Source of the DNA: Actinomycetota bacterium
GTDB lineage: Bacteria; Actinomycetota; CADDZG01; JAHWKV01
Direction: 5' to 3'
DNA length: 42,728 nucleotides
Assembly: GCA_030447305.1 (NCBI GenBank)
Contig: JAUJPC010000004.1
Location: 217,269-259,996 of the forward strand
Below are positions 8,003 to 15,849 of the stretch, in pieces. The notes beneath the pieces are model-generated. The model was not told the DNA's origin. It saw only the letters and a list, made by a program, of their open reading frames with translations, and did not search any database. Position 1 is the first letter of the stretch. Every line of letters begins with the position of its first letter. The position numbers were made by a program, and so were the translations under genes.

Positions 8003-10092
8003 CGGTTTCCTTTCCGTACTCTGGGGAACCGGACCTTGGGCGCTCCACCCACGCCCCAAGGCAGATTCACCCCTTCCACAGGGGGCACCAGCTTCATGAA
8101 CCCCTCGGCCAGCTTGCGGGAGACCGGGGCGGTGGGATCCCCCTGAAGTACAGGAACGCCGACATTGGTTGAGTGAAGGACCTGCTTTGCATACGGAAGC
8201 ACGGCGGTGAAGCGCTGCGGATAGATCGCCTCCACCTCGTCAAGATGGATTCCGGCTGCCGACTCGGCCTTGTTGAGCATGAGAGAGATTTGACCGGCAC
8301 GGCTCTGCAACTGTTCCAGACTCTGCATTAGCACGCGCATGTGCTTGAGCGAAGGAAGGTTCATGCTGGCCAAGAGCACGAGCACCTCGGACTGATCGAA
8401 GGCGGCCAGGCTTGCGTCGTTGATTGTGGAGGCGGTGTCGACCACTATGAAATCGAACTGAGCCCGCGCCGCGTCGAGCAGCGCCGCGATCTGAGCAGCG
8501 CCGATTCCTTCGCCTTCCAGTGGATCGCGTGGGGCACAAAGGACCTTGAAGCCGGAGCGATCCTTTACCAGGTGATCCGCAAGCGCCGAGGCAAGATCGT
8601 CCTCCTGAAGCAGATCGGCAATAGTCCGCTGAGGCCGTAGCTGCAACGAGGCCCCCACCTCCCCGAACTGGAGGTCCAGGTCAACGAGCAGCACTTGCCC
8701 GCCGGTGGCTTTCGCGAGGTAACAGGCCAGATTGGTCGCCAAGAAGGTCTTTCCACTTCCACCAGAAGCGGAGGCAACCGTAAAGACCCTTGCCGGCCCT
8801 ATCCTGCTCCCCGGGGGCGCTGCCGGGTCCGCAGCCGGAGCGGGCATTGTAGAGATAGGAGGATCAACTGGTGGGGGCGGTGGAGCCACCGGAACGTACT
8901 CCGGAGCCGGAGCAGTTGTGGTTGCCGGAGCAGGCGCAGACTCCTCTAAGTAAGCCCACTCCGGGTCCTCGACCGCAACTGGGGCCGCCGGTTTGTGGAT
9001 GGGCACGGGCTCCGGCGGCACCGGGGGCTCGGTGAGCTCTTGTGCTGACTGAATGGCGCGCGCGAGCCTCGATCGAAGCCGCGCCCTGGTCGGGTGGGCC
9101 GGTAGAATTCCACGCACGCCTGAATCTGCGGTCTGAACGGCAGACAGCGGCTTACCGTTGTCGCTCAGCAGAATGACGATTTTCGGATGAGCCTTGTGAA
9201 CTTGAGCTAGGCGTCGAAAGCAGGCCTGTGTGACGTGGGCCGGCGCTACCACAATGACGTGAGGGTTTACCTCGCCGACGACCCCTACGAGGTGCGTCGG
9301 CCGGTTCAGCCGGAGAACTTCCGGCGCCGGATCCATGTCGGCGGCGGCCTTGACCAGTTCGAGAGACAGTTTGCCCTGGCGGTCGACAGTCAGCACCTTG
9401 GCTACCGGCGGGGCATCAGTCTCCGGACCAGCATCGTAGTGATTCGACGGGCCGTGATCGTCATAGTATTCGCTGTTTTCGAACTGATCATTGCCAAATA
9501 CCGCGTCCTGAAATTGGTCATCGGAAGGATGAGGCTCCATCAACAGTTCGTCGTCGGCGAGGGCCCTGTCCAACAGCTCCTCGGCCCGAGGACTGCGCGT
9601 CCAGGCGTCCTCCAATACGCCCTCACCGGGCGCTTGCTCCACTACAGGTGCCCGTTGCCGGTCATATGATCGGGGTTCCGGCAATCGGGTTCGCATTTCG
9701 TAGAGCGGCCTATTACGGCCGTTGGCCGGAGGTTGCTCTAAAGCGTTTCCCGGCGTGTTTGGCCCGCGTGGGACCTTGAGGGCCGACGAACGGTCCTCGT
9801 GGAACTTCATGGGCTTGGGGTACACCTCGTCGACGTTCGTTGGGGCTTCGAACTCCCGCCGGGTGCTCGACTTCACAGGCTTGCCGGCCAGTGGATGGAA
9901 CTTAAAGGTCTCGTCTTGTGTTGTATAGCGCGGCGCCGGCTTGCCGACGTAGGGGGGTTGCTCCACTGCGTGACCCGGGGAGCGGTCTCCATTGGCCCTG
10001 GATCCTCGTTGCCCTCGTATCCGGAGGGCCTCCTGGAATGTCAAAGAACGGCTCGATCCCTTTGCCGATTCGGTGTTGCCTCGATGTTTCAC
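7999..10092 (-). CDS. tadZ: TadZ/CpaE-like pilus-localising ATPase with a long disordered N-terminus
   Basis: A 697-aa MinD/ParA-type protein expected to place the Tad machine in the cell. Residues 1 to about 230 are low-complexity and charged, with an imperfect motif (AVEQPP, ALEQPP, VVEQAP). A receiver-like fold follows (about 250-360, with KIVILLSDNGKPL), then a proline/alanine-rich linker, then the ATPase from about 435. The P-loop is ASGGSGKT with serine where ParA/MinD proteins usually have the signature lysine, as in many TadZ/CpaE proteins; VLLVDLDLQFGEVG and FIVVDTASTIND follow. Typical family members are much shorter, the extra length being N-terminal. Start and stop overlap the neighbours as ATGA. 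Confidence 0.85.
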   Translation of the reverse strand: MKHRGNTESAKGSSRSLTFQEALRIRGQRGSRANGDRSPGHAVEQPPYVGKPAPRYTTQDETFKFHPLAGKPVKSSTRREFEAPTNVDEVYPKPMKFHEDRSSALKVPRGPNTPGNALEQPPANGRNRPLYEMRTRLPEPRSYDRQRAPVVEQAPGEGVLEDAWTRSPRAEELLDRALADDELLMEPHPSDDQFQDAVFGNDQFENSEYYDDHGPSNHYDAGPETDAPPVAKVLTVDRQGKLSLELVKAAADMDPAPEVLRLNRPTHLVGVVGEVNPHVIVVAPAHVTQACFRRLAQVHKAHPKIVILLSDNGKPLSAVQTADSGVRGILPAHPTRARLRSRLARAIQSAQELTEPPVPPEPVPIHKPAAPVAVEDPEWAYLEESAPAPATTTAPAPEYVPVAPPPPPVDPPISTMPAPAADPAAPPGSRIGPARVFTVASASGGSGKTFLATNLACYLAKATGGQVLLVDLDLQFGEVGASLQLRPQRTIADLLQEDDLASALADHLVKDRSGFKVLCAPRDPLEGEGIGAAQIAALLDAARAQFDFIVVDTASTINDASLAAFDQSEVLVLLASMNLPSLKHMRVLMQSLEQLQSRAGQISLMLNKAESAAGIHLDEVEAIYPQRFTAVLPYAKQVLHSTNVGVPVLQGDPTAPVSRKLAEGFMKLVPPVEGVNLPWGVGGAPKVRFPRVRKGNR

Positions 10093-10820
10093 AGAAGCGT
10101 CGTCCTGAAGGTGCGGCCACCGGTTGTTGCCGGAGGATTTCCTGGGTGGGGAAGACCGAGCCAGATTGATCCATTCTCCTTGGCGAAAATAAGCTTTTCC
10201 GCCTGATCCGGAGTGACGGCAAGGGTCAATAAGATCTCCTCCCCCAGCGCGGGCTGATCGGCGCCACCCTCGGAGGAAGCAGGGGTGGAGGCTCGATTCG
10301 CAAGGACCGTGACATTGCTGAGTAGCAGCTCGGTGCGAACGGCCTCCGCAGGATCGATGCCCGCAGGCGCCCCTTTGAAGGACACGTAAATGTTTGCCTT
10401 GGCCCCGGGCCTGATGTAGAGGGCCACTCCCTGAGGCGCGGCAAGGTTGATAGTGACGGCATCATGTCCCTTCGGGGTCGCAAGGCTTCCAGACTTCGAA
10501 GGGTCGAACTGCGTCGTAGTGAGAACTTCCCCCTTGGAGATCGCCCTGACAGATGCCTTCCCTCTGACCTGAGAGGCGTCGGAAACCGCTGAGTCGGGCC
10601 TGAGCTGAGGGGGGACTCCTTGCTTTTTCACAACATCGGCCATGTCCTCCCAGCTTGTGCCGACAGCGACATCAGATGTCGCAACGAAAGCCGTAGCGGT
10701 GGCGGGGAGCGCTTGACCGGCGCCCGCTTTCACTTTGGCCGTGTACACGAACACCAGGATCATCCCGGTTAAGCTGGCGATCGCGCCGGCTGCGGCCAGC
10801 ATTCGTGAGCGTTTCTTCAT
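10089..10820 (-). CDS. cpaB: CpaB/RcpC-type pilus assembly protein with SAF domain
   Basis: A 243-aa protein with an N-terminal membrane anchor (ASLTGMILVFVYTAKV), a SAF domain (FVATSDVAVGTSWEDM through RAISKGEVLTTTQFDP) and the RcpC/CpaB core (DAVTINLAAPQGVALYIRPG, ILLTLAVTPDQAEKLIFAKE). In Gram-negatives this protein works with the outer-membrane secretin. Here no secretin gene is present in the operon, in keeping with a Gram-positive Tad system, where CpaB probably acts in the cell wall. ATG at 10820 has GGGAGAA eight bases upstream. Its stop overlaps the tadZ start. Confidence 0.87.
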   Translation of the reverse strand: MKKRSRMLAAAGAIASLTGMILVFVYTAKVKAGAGQALPATATAFVATSDVAVGTSWEDMADVVKKQGVPPQLRPDSAVSDASQVRGKASVRAISKGEVLTTTQFDPSKSGSLATPKGHDAVTINLAAPQGVALYIRPGAKANIYVSFKGAPAGIDPAEAVRTELLLSNVTVLANRASTPASSEGGADQPALGEEILLTLAVTPDQAEKLIFAKENGSIWLGLPHPGNPPATTGGRTFRTTLL

Positions 10821-10859
10821 ACGCGTTCTCCCGTGATTTGCGGCCCGGAGCCGGAACTG

Positions 10860-12071
10860 TCATTCAACAAGCTCAAAACCTCCGGAAGCGCCTGGAAAGC
10901 TCTCGTTCCTGGTAATCGTCTGAGAAGAACCACTGAGGCTGACCGTTGAACCGACCAGACGTCCATTCAAGCTGGAAACGATGCTGGTTCCCGAGAAATC
11001 GATGGGGGCTCGTGGCGCGAACATGATGCCCGTCCACGAATGGTCATTGCCGTTCGTCCTAATCGCGGCCTGGCCGGCGGAGCAGCTGCTCGGATCCCGG
11101 TACGAGAAGAAGAGGAGTCCATCGGGATCCCAGGGAGTGAAGACGTTACCGGTCCCGCCTATGGAGATCTTGCCGTCACGCGTTACCAGCGTGACGCCCA
11201 ATCCCCTTGTGCCTGTGCCGTTGAAGGTTATATCTCCGGTCGTGTAGTAGAGACCCGGTGCGATGGTGTTGGTGGCCGTGTTGAACAGTCCGTTGTCCTG
11301 GAACCACTTGTCGTTGAGCGGAGCCGAGCCAGCGTCGTAGTACATGCCCTGCGAAGCCGCCAGGGTCGCCCTTTCCCCGCCGGGGGCGTAGTCGTAGATC
11401 TCGAATTCGTCTGGGTATTCGAGAGGAGCATCGAGTTTCAGGGGATTGTTCTCCGTCGTGGTGTAGGTGATGTTATTCAGGGGTGCGGCGCCCGAAAGGT
11501 AGGTCGATTGACCGGTAATCACGGTTCCGGACGAGACGATCTTCTGGTCAGTGTTGGAGTGGACGCCTCCGTCAATGGTTCGGTTCGCCCCGGAGAACGA
11601 GACTGCGGGCGAGCAGGTGGTGGAGCCTGCAAAGACCGCATAGGGGCCGCCACGACCGGGGCTTGCGCACGCTACCGCCCTTGCAGCCACCCTGATTGAC
11701 TTCACGTTCCATACGCCGGCGAAGAAGGTGGCACTGTCCTCCCAAGGCTTCACCTCAGCGCATTTGGCACTTCCGGCCATGGGCCCGGAGGCGGGCGGTA
11801 TATTGACCTCCGCCTTGCTCCCATCAAACTCGTTCTTCGTGACATATTCTCTGGCCACGGATGCGGCAACGTCGGCGGATGAATCCTTGAGGACACCGGC
11901 GGCGGCCAGGGCGGCAAAGTCGGCGCTGTTCTGAGCCTTGACTCGCCTTTGGCGGGCGTTTCCGACGTCGATGGCAAGTGCCGACAGACCCAACAGGACG
12001 ACCGAAAAGATGCTCACGACGACGGCCACTGACCCTCTGTCATCAACGAACCGGTAAATCATGTGCACCAT
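10860..12071 (-). CDS. tadG: TadG-like pseudopilin/pilus-associated protein (Tad_N)
   Basis: A 403-aa protein beginning with the Tad N-terminal segment: DDRGSVAVVVSIFSVVLLG, a hydrophobic stretch, then DVGNARQRRVKAQNSADFAA, which matches the Flp-pilus assembly TadE/G-like family. The large C-terminal region (about 150-403) is rich in G, T, S and N, has regularly spaced beta-strand-like stretches (VSFSGANRTIDGGVHSNTD, LGVTLVTRDGKISIGGTGN) and is probably an exposed beta-rich tip or adhesive domain. Either ATG at 12071 or ATG at 12062 could start it; the latter forms an ATGA overlap with tadE, the pattern seen between the other genes of the operon. Confidence 0.82.
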   Translation of the reverse strand: MVHMIYRFVDDRGSVAVVVSIFSVVLLGLSALAIDVGNARQRRVKAQNSADFAALAAAGVLKDSSADVAASVAREYVTKNEFDGSKAEVNIPPASGPMAGSAKCAEVKPWEDSATFFAGVWNVKSIRVAARAVACASPGRGGPYAVFAGSTTCSPAVSFSGANRTIDGGVHSNTDQKIVSSGTVITGQSTYLSGAAPLNNITYTTTENNPLKLDAPLEYPDEFEIYDYAPGGERATLAASQGMYYDAGSAPLNDKWFQDNGLFNTATNTIAPGLYYTTGDITFNGTGTRGLGVTLVTRDGKISIGGTGNVFTPWDPDGLLFFSYRDPSSCSAGQAAIRTNGNDHSWTGIMFAPRAPIDFSGTSIVSSLNGRLVGSTVSLSGSSQTITRNESFPGASGGFELVE

Positions 12072-12610
12072 GTCCAGTTACCGTCCGGCAGTGCGGTCTC
12101 TTCGGCCGCCGCGAAGGCATGAAGGTCCTGCTCTATTCGCATCTGTACCTTCGACTTGAGCACGCCGTTCAACATCGAATCGAAAAATCCGGTGATGGAC
12201 TCCAGCGGGTACTGAGTGCAGAGCAGCAGGGCTCCCCCCTTCGTCTTTGAGCCGGGGAAGCTGACCTTGACCCTGGTACCGTCGAATCCGATTCGATCCT
12301 TGGTCAGGCAAATCAAGCTCTTGGTCGGAAGTGAGGTGTCGGCGGACAAGCCGGTCAGGGTGCAAGAACTGTTCGTTCCGGGTCTGGCAATCACGCCCTG
12401 GCGGATGCCTTCTCCGATCCCTTGATGGAGGGCCATCAGATTGCTGAAGATCATGCCGAAATCCATGATTCCTACAAGGAAGAGGACAAGCACCGGCATT
12501 ACGAGCGCGAACTCAACTGCGCTGGCTCCCGACTCGTCGAGGAGCGCCGGCTTGTCTGTGCACACTGGCAAACCGCCAATCTCGTCGGGCATTCCTGGAC
12601 TCTCATGCAT
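12059..12610 (-). CDS. tadE: TadE-like pseudopilin
   Basis: Minor pilin-like protein of the Tad system. The TadE signature is clear: DESGASAVEFALVMPVLV, with the Glu at position five after the glycine as in type IVb prepilins, followed by FLVGIMDFGMIFSNLMALHQ. The reading frame extends to an ATG at 12643, but that codon lies in the loop of a strong hairpin and has no ribosome site. ATG at 12610 or 12592 is more likely, though neither has a strong Shine-Dalgarno. The stop overlaps the tadG start. The mature C-terminal half contains two cysteines, CTLTGL and ICLTKD, which may pair outside the cell. Confidence 0.8.
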   Translation of the reverse strand: MHESPGMPDEIGGLPVCTDKPALLDESGASAVEFALVMPVLVLFLVGIMDFGMIFSNLMALHQGIGEGIRQGVIARPGTNSSCTLTGLSADTSLPTKSLICLTKDRIGFDGTRVKVSFPGSKTKGGALLLCTQYPLESITGFFDSMLNGVLKSKVQMRIEQDLHAFAAAEETALPDGNWTWCT

Positions 12611-12625
12611 TCTCGTGCTGCCAAA

Positions 12626-12663
12626 GGGCCCGGCAGCTGACATCGATATCAGCTGCCGGGCCC
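12626..12663 (-). terminator. Strong hairpin between the pilin gene and tadE
   Basis: A 15-bp perfect stem, GGGCCCGGCAGCTGA (12626-12640) and TCAGCTGCCGGGCCC (12649-12663), with an 8-base loop CATCGATA. It lies directly after the flp pilin gene and before tadE in the same direction. No strong T-run follows, so it may be an attenuator or an mRNA 3'-end stabiliser that lets the pilin be made in excess over the assembly proteins. Confidence 0.75.
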
Positions 12664-12696
12664 CCGGGCTCGTCGCATCATGCCTGCGCCGCGCGC

Positions 12697-12906
12697 TTAC
12701 GGGGTCGTCGTGCCGGTACTGCCGCCCAGCTTGGTAGTCACGCTGTCGAAGAGGCCCTTGAGCGTGTCGCCAAGGAACGTGACTGCCAGGATGATGACCA
12801 CAGCGATCAGGCCGACCAGCAGGCCGTACTCAACCGCCGCTGCGCCGTCCTCCCGGTGCCCAAGCATGCTCATGCGGTACTGAAGCCAAAGGAGAGTTCC
12901 AACCAT
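12697..12906 (-). CDS. flp: Flp/Fap type IVb pilin
   Basis: Major pilin subunit, 69 aa. A short basic leader ends in HREDG, cleavage being expected after the glycine, and is followed by AAAVEYGLLVGLIAVVIILA, the Flp motif with Glu at +5 and Tyr at +6. The C-terminal tail LGGSTGTTTP is small and polar. ATG at 12906 is chosen because AGGAAG sits eight bases upstream; a GTG three codons earlier would collide with that site. The prepilin peptidase (TadV) needed to process it is not in this window. It is the first gene of the Tad operon and separated from the rest by a strong hairpin. Confidence 0.92.
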   Translation of the reverse strand: MVGTLLWLQYRMSMLGHREDGAAAVEYGLLVGLIAVVIILAVTFLGDTLKGLFDSVTTKLGGSTGTTTP

Positions 12907-13008
12907 GGTTCTCACTTCCTTTCTTTGCTATCCGGTCCTCAGGCCCTGTTGGGTTCATCGCCGTGTTGCACCCATCCCGGACTCTCGGAGCTCCTTTATC
13001 CATACGAT

Positions 13009-13036
13009 ACGTTACTACGCTCATGGTGTGTGTCAA
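13009..13036 (-). promoter_or_regulatory. flp: Candidate promoter of the Tad pilus operon
   Basis: On the minus strand a perfect TTGACA (plus-strand 13031-13036) is followed after 16 bases by TAACGT (13009-13014); a better -10, TATCGT, lies at a 21-base spacing. It is about 100 bases before the pilin start. The -35 is convincing, the -10 weak. Confidence 0.45.
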
Positions 13037-13055
13037 ACTCTTTCCCGGCTGCTTC

Positions 13056-13071
13056 CACACTTAAACGTGTG
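13056..13071. promoter_or_regulatory. Inverted repeat CACACTTAAACGTGTG upstream of the pilin promoter
   Basis: CACAC and GTGTG flank a 6-bp AT-rich centre, 20 bases upstream of the -35 of the pilin operon, where an activator site would be expected. The 10-mer ACACTTAAAC recurs at 16489-16498 upstream of the XRE regulator gene. A shared regulator is inference. Confidence 0.35.
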
Positions 13072-13270
13072 CGCTCGTTCATAGTGAGTGGTCGGAACTA
13101 GGCCAACGTTTGAAGAATGCGAAGTGCACGACGAGAGACCCGGAACGGAATCGGTCGGAAACCTTTACGAGCCGCTACGGACGAAACGTGGTTGACGGGA
13201 TCCCCTGAAAGTGGTCCAACGCGTGTGAGAGTCCAATCGCCCAGAATGGTGGGCAGAGAGGACGGACCAC

Positions 13271-13538
13271 GTGAAACGACACCGCCACACCCCCGAGCAG
13301 GTGATCAGAAAGCTGCGAGAGGGCGAGAAGATCCTCAACGAAAGCAAGGACCTCACCCAGGTGCTGCGCCATCTCGAGATCTCCGAGGCGACCTGGAACC
13401 GCTGGCGCAATCAGTACGGCGGGATGAAGGCCGAGGAGGTCAAGCGGCTCAAGGAGCTGGAGAAGGAGAACTCCCGGCTGAAAAAGATCGTGGCCGACCA
13501 AGCTCTGGACATCGACATGCTCAAGGAGCTGGCGGAGG
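13271..13538 (+). pseudogene. IS3-family transposase OrfA, split by the IS110 insertion
   Basis: The N-terminal 89 residues are a clear IS3 OrfA: RHTPEQVIRKLREGEKIL and a helix-turn-helix around ISEATWNRWRNQYGGM, then the leucine-zipper-like LKELEKENSRLKKIVADQAL, DIDMLKELAE. The GTG start at 13271 follows GAGAGGAC. After LKELAE the frame runs into the IS110 element; the expected last residues GNF and stop are found on the other side at about 14987-14996. Confidence 0.87.
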
Positions 13539-13554
13539 ATGCTCCTATTGATTG

Positions 13555-14613
13555 TCAAGCCATGGCCAGGGCTTTCATGTCCTCCTCGAGCGTCTTGAAG
13601 ACCTCCCTTGCGATGTAGCGCTTAAGGCAACGAATGATGTCTTTCTTGGAGAGCCCATCACCGGTCCGCTTGGCCACGTAGGCCTGGGTGCGGGCGCAGT
13701 AGCGCATGCGAACCAGCGCCACGACGTACAAGGCTTGGTTGGCAGATCTGTCGCCTCCGCGATGAAGCCGATGCCGGCGGATATTCCCACTTGAGGCCGG
13801 GATGGGCGCTACCCCGCACAGGTGAGCAAACGATGGCTCCGATCCCAGGCGCTCCGGATTCGATCCGGCGGTGACCAGCAGCTGGCCGGCTGTCTCGGTG
13901 CCGACGCCGAAGATGGCTAGGGTTCGAGGAGCCGCCTTGGCGACCAAAAGGGCAAGGCTCCGATCAGCTTCGGCGATCTCTTCGCGCAGCGCCAGAATTC
14001 GTTTGGCCAGGCAGCGCAAAGCAAGCTTCGTTCCCTGAAGCGGGTCGCCGAGCTGATCCGCGTGCGGCCGGAACTGAGCGCAGGTTCTGATCAGCTTGGT
14101 CTTCGGCAGAGGCTGTAAGACGACCCTCAGCTCCTCCGGCGCGGTGACTATCATGCTCCGTACGGTGTTGATCGCAGCCGTCTCGGCTTTTAGCGCACCG
14201 GAACGGGCGGCGCGTAAAGCCCTGATCGACTCCACCAGACCGCTGCGGTCCTTGGGCACGGCACTGGCGGTGCCTGCGAGGACCGAACGAGCGGCCGCCT
14301 CAGCATCGATGGGGTCCGATTTGCCGGATTGACGGCGGGTCCGGCGGTCGGGGCGATCGACTTCGACCACATCCACTCCGGTGCTCATCAGGTAGCTGCA
14401 CAGTCCGGCCCCGTAGCTGCCGGTTCCCTCAACTCCAACCTTGTCGAGGCGTCCAAACCGGCTCATCCATGCAAACAGCTGCCGGTAGCCCTTGAGGCTG
14501 GCCTCGAACTCGGCGCTCCCGACTACCCGACCGACCTCATCGACCACCGCCGCATGGTGGGCATGGCCGTGTGTGTCCACTCCACCGATCACAACCCTCG
14601 TGCTTTCTGCCAT
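13555..14613 (-). CDS. IS110-family transposase (DEDD plus Transposase_20)
   Basis: A 352-aa recombinase. The N-terminal DEDD RuvC-like domain shows GGVDTHGHAHHAAVVD (first Asp), VGVEGTGSYGAGLC (Glu) and DPIDAEAAARSVL (last Asp pair). The C-terminal Transposase_20 domain shows AIFGVGTETAGQLLVTAG and CGVAPIPASSGNIRRHRLHR, which includes the expected catalytic serine. It appears full-length and unbroken, so the element may still be active or recently arrived. ATG at 14613 is chosen because GGAAGGTGG stands just upstream; an in-frame start at 14691 would add 26 residues reading through the noncoding RNA region. Known members of this family are guided by a bridge RNA. Confidence 0.93.
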   Translation of the reverse strand: MAESTRVVIGGVDTHGHAHHAAVVDEVGRVVGSAEFEASLKGYRQLFAWMSRFGRLDKVGVEGTGSYGAGLCSYLMSTGVDVVEVDRPDRRTRRQSGKSDPIDAEAAARSVLAGTASAVPKDRSGLVESIRALRAARSGALKAETAAINTVRSMIVTAPEELRVVLQPLPKTKLIRTCAQFRPHADQLGDPLQGTKLALRCLAKRILALREEIAEADRSLALLVAKAAPRTLAIFGVGTETAGQLLVTAGSNPERLGSEPSFAHLCGVAPIPASSGNIRRHRLHRGGDRSANQALYVVALVRMRYCARTQAYVAKRTGDGLSKKDIIRCLKRYIAREVFKTLEEDMKALAMA

Positions 14614-14639
14614 GATGCTGACCACCTTCCCTGAGAGGG

Positions 14640-14985
14640 CACGCACCGGCCGGGAGGGCGGACACACCAGTAACGGGACTTGATAGCGCAAGCTCCTATG
14701 AAGTCACAGCCGCCCGTCCGGTCGCAACGTTGGATTTCCTGCTCCGGCCGCACCGGTCGACAGATCCTGAGCATGACACCGCAGAGGTCAGGAAATTGGC
14801 GAGTCAGGCCAGCTGGGCGGAGTGGCGGGCACTTCGAAACTGAAGGCTGCCGCAACACCTTCCTAGTTGGGCCGACACATCCTCAGACCGACACATCGGG
14901 TCAGGAAACTTCCGAGTCAGACCGCTTCGACAGGAGCTGCGCACCATCCTCTGCTCGAAGGAACGTCCACATCCGGATCATCACT
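14640..14985 (-). ncRNA. Candidate IS110 bridge RNA with readable target and donor guides
   Basis: The noncoding end upstream of the transposase. In transcript order on the minus strand: GAAGTTTCC (14912-14904) equals the left side of the actual insertion site including the core CC (14994-14986); GAGG (14884-14881) can pair with core-plus-right side CCTC of that site; ATAGGAGC (14699-14692) equals the element's own end (13548-13541); ACTGG (14671-14667) can pair with CCAGT at the other end (14987-14983). Left and right guides are 19 and 20 bases apart in the two loops. The order target-left, target-right, donor-left, donor-right is that known for IS621-type bridge RNAs. The transcript ends are not known. 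Confidence 0.7.
14755..14925 (-). repeat. Duplicated target-loop-like module in the bridge RNA region
   Basis: Two related copies, about 14869-14925 and 14755-14811, offset by about 113 bases. On the minus strand both read TGACTCG, four variable bases (GAAG or CCAA), then TTTCCTGACC, and later a block of the form AGGATnTGTCG. The first copy contains the guides matching the present insertion site; the second would specify CCAATTTCC with CAGG as its right guide. Confidence 0.6.
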
Positions 14986-14990
14986 GGAAA

Positions 14991-15849
14991 CTTCTAACCC
15001 CGCAGCGCCGCCGACGGGCCGTGGTGGCTTTGAGGACGCGCTTCCGGGGTCTCCGAAAGAAGGGCTTGCAGAGTTGCCGGCCAGCACCGCTCCACCCAGC
15101 GCCTGGCCTGTCGGCCGCCGGCCGAGGACGACACCAAGCTTAGAGGCAAGCTGCGCCAGATCGCCAAGGCGCATCCCCGCTACGGCTGGAAGATGGCGCA
15201 TCGACTGCTGCTACGCGAGGGCTGGGTGATCAACCGCAAGCGGGTGCAGCGGGTGTGGCGTGAGGAGGGCCTGAAGCGCCCGGTGAACACCCGTAAGCGC
15301 CGGCGGCAGAGCCCGGACAACCCGGAGCGACCGATCGCCACCGAGCCCAACCAAGTCTGGGCCCTGGACTTTCAGTTCGATGAGACCACCGACGGGCGAA
15401 GGATCAAGTTGCTGAACATCGTCGACGAGTGCAGCCGGGAGGCGCTGGCGATGCGGGTGGCCCGCCGCTGCGACGCCGACGACGTGGTGACCCAGATCGA
15501 GCGGCTGGTCGAGCAGCGGGGTGCCCCCAAGTTCCTGAGGATGGATAACGGCCCGGAGCTGATTGCTTGGGCGCTGCGGGAATGGTGCCGCCTGTCGGGC
15601 ACCGGCACCTGCTACATCGACCCGGGATCGCCCTGGCAGAACCCGTACGTTGAATCGTTCAACGGACGGAGCCGGGACGAATTGCTCAACAGCGAGGAGT
15701 TCGGCACCCTCATCGAGGCGCAGGTCGTTGTGGAGGCGTGGAGAAAGGAGTACAACACCTTCCGACCCCACTCGGCTCTGGGCGGCCTTACCCCCTCAGA
15801 GTTCGACGCCAAGTGGATCACCGAACACCAACTGGCACTCTCACACTGA
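14991..15849 (+). pseudogene. IS3-family transposase OrfB (rve integrase), frameshifted
   Basis: The catalytic domain is intact from 15193: ATEPNQVWALDFQFDETTDG (first Asp), FLRMDNGPELIAWALREW (second Asp), and SPWQNPYVESFNGRSRDELL (Glu of the DDE triad), ending with the typical TFRPHSALGGLTPSEF. Upstream the protein reads LLTPQRRRRAVVALRTRF and then, one frame over, GVSERRACRVAGQHRSTQR. One extra base near 15045 explains it, so the N-terminal part is out of frame. With orfA also split, the IS3 element cannot move by itself. Confidence 0.85.

Larger units (their letters stand above)
13539..14985 (-). mobile_element. IS110-family element inserted in IS3 orfA
   Basis: About 1.45 kb with no terminal inverted repeats, as expected of IS110. 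The junctions follow from splitting of the IS3 orfA codons LAE|GNF: GG at 13537-13538 on one side and GG at 14986-14987 on the other, consistent with a 2-bp core (CC on the element's coding strand). If the true core is one base, the boundaries move by one. The transposase ends 16 bases from the right end; the long noncoding part (about 370 bases) lies at the 5' end of the transposase gene, as in IS110 proper and not IS1111. Confidence 0.85.

Noticed and set aside
13117-13551. 144-aa plus-strand frame and antisense frames over orfA
   Set aside because: Arginine-rich shadows of orfA in other frames, without ribosome sites.
13538-13618. Extension of the IS3 OrfA frame to 13618
   Set aside because: After residue 89 the frame reads IS110 sequence on the wrong strand; it is a chance extension past the insertion point.
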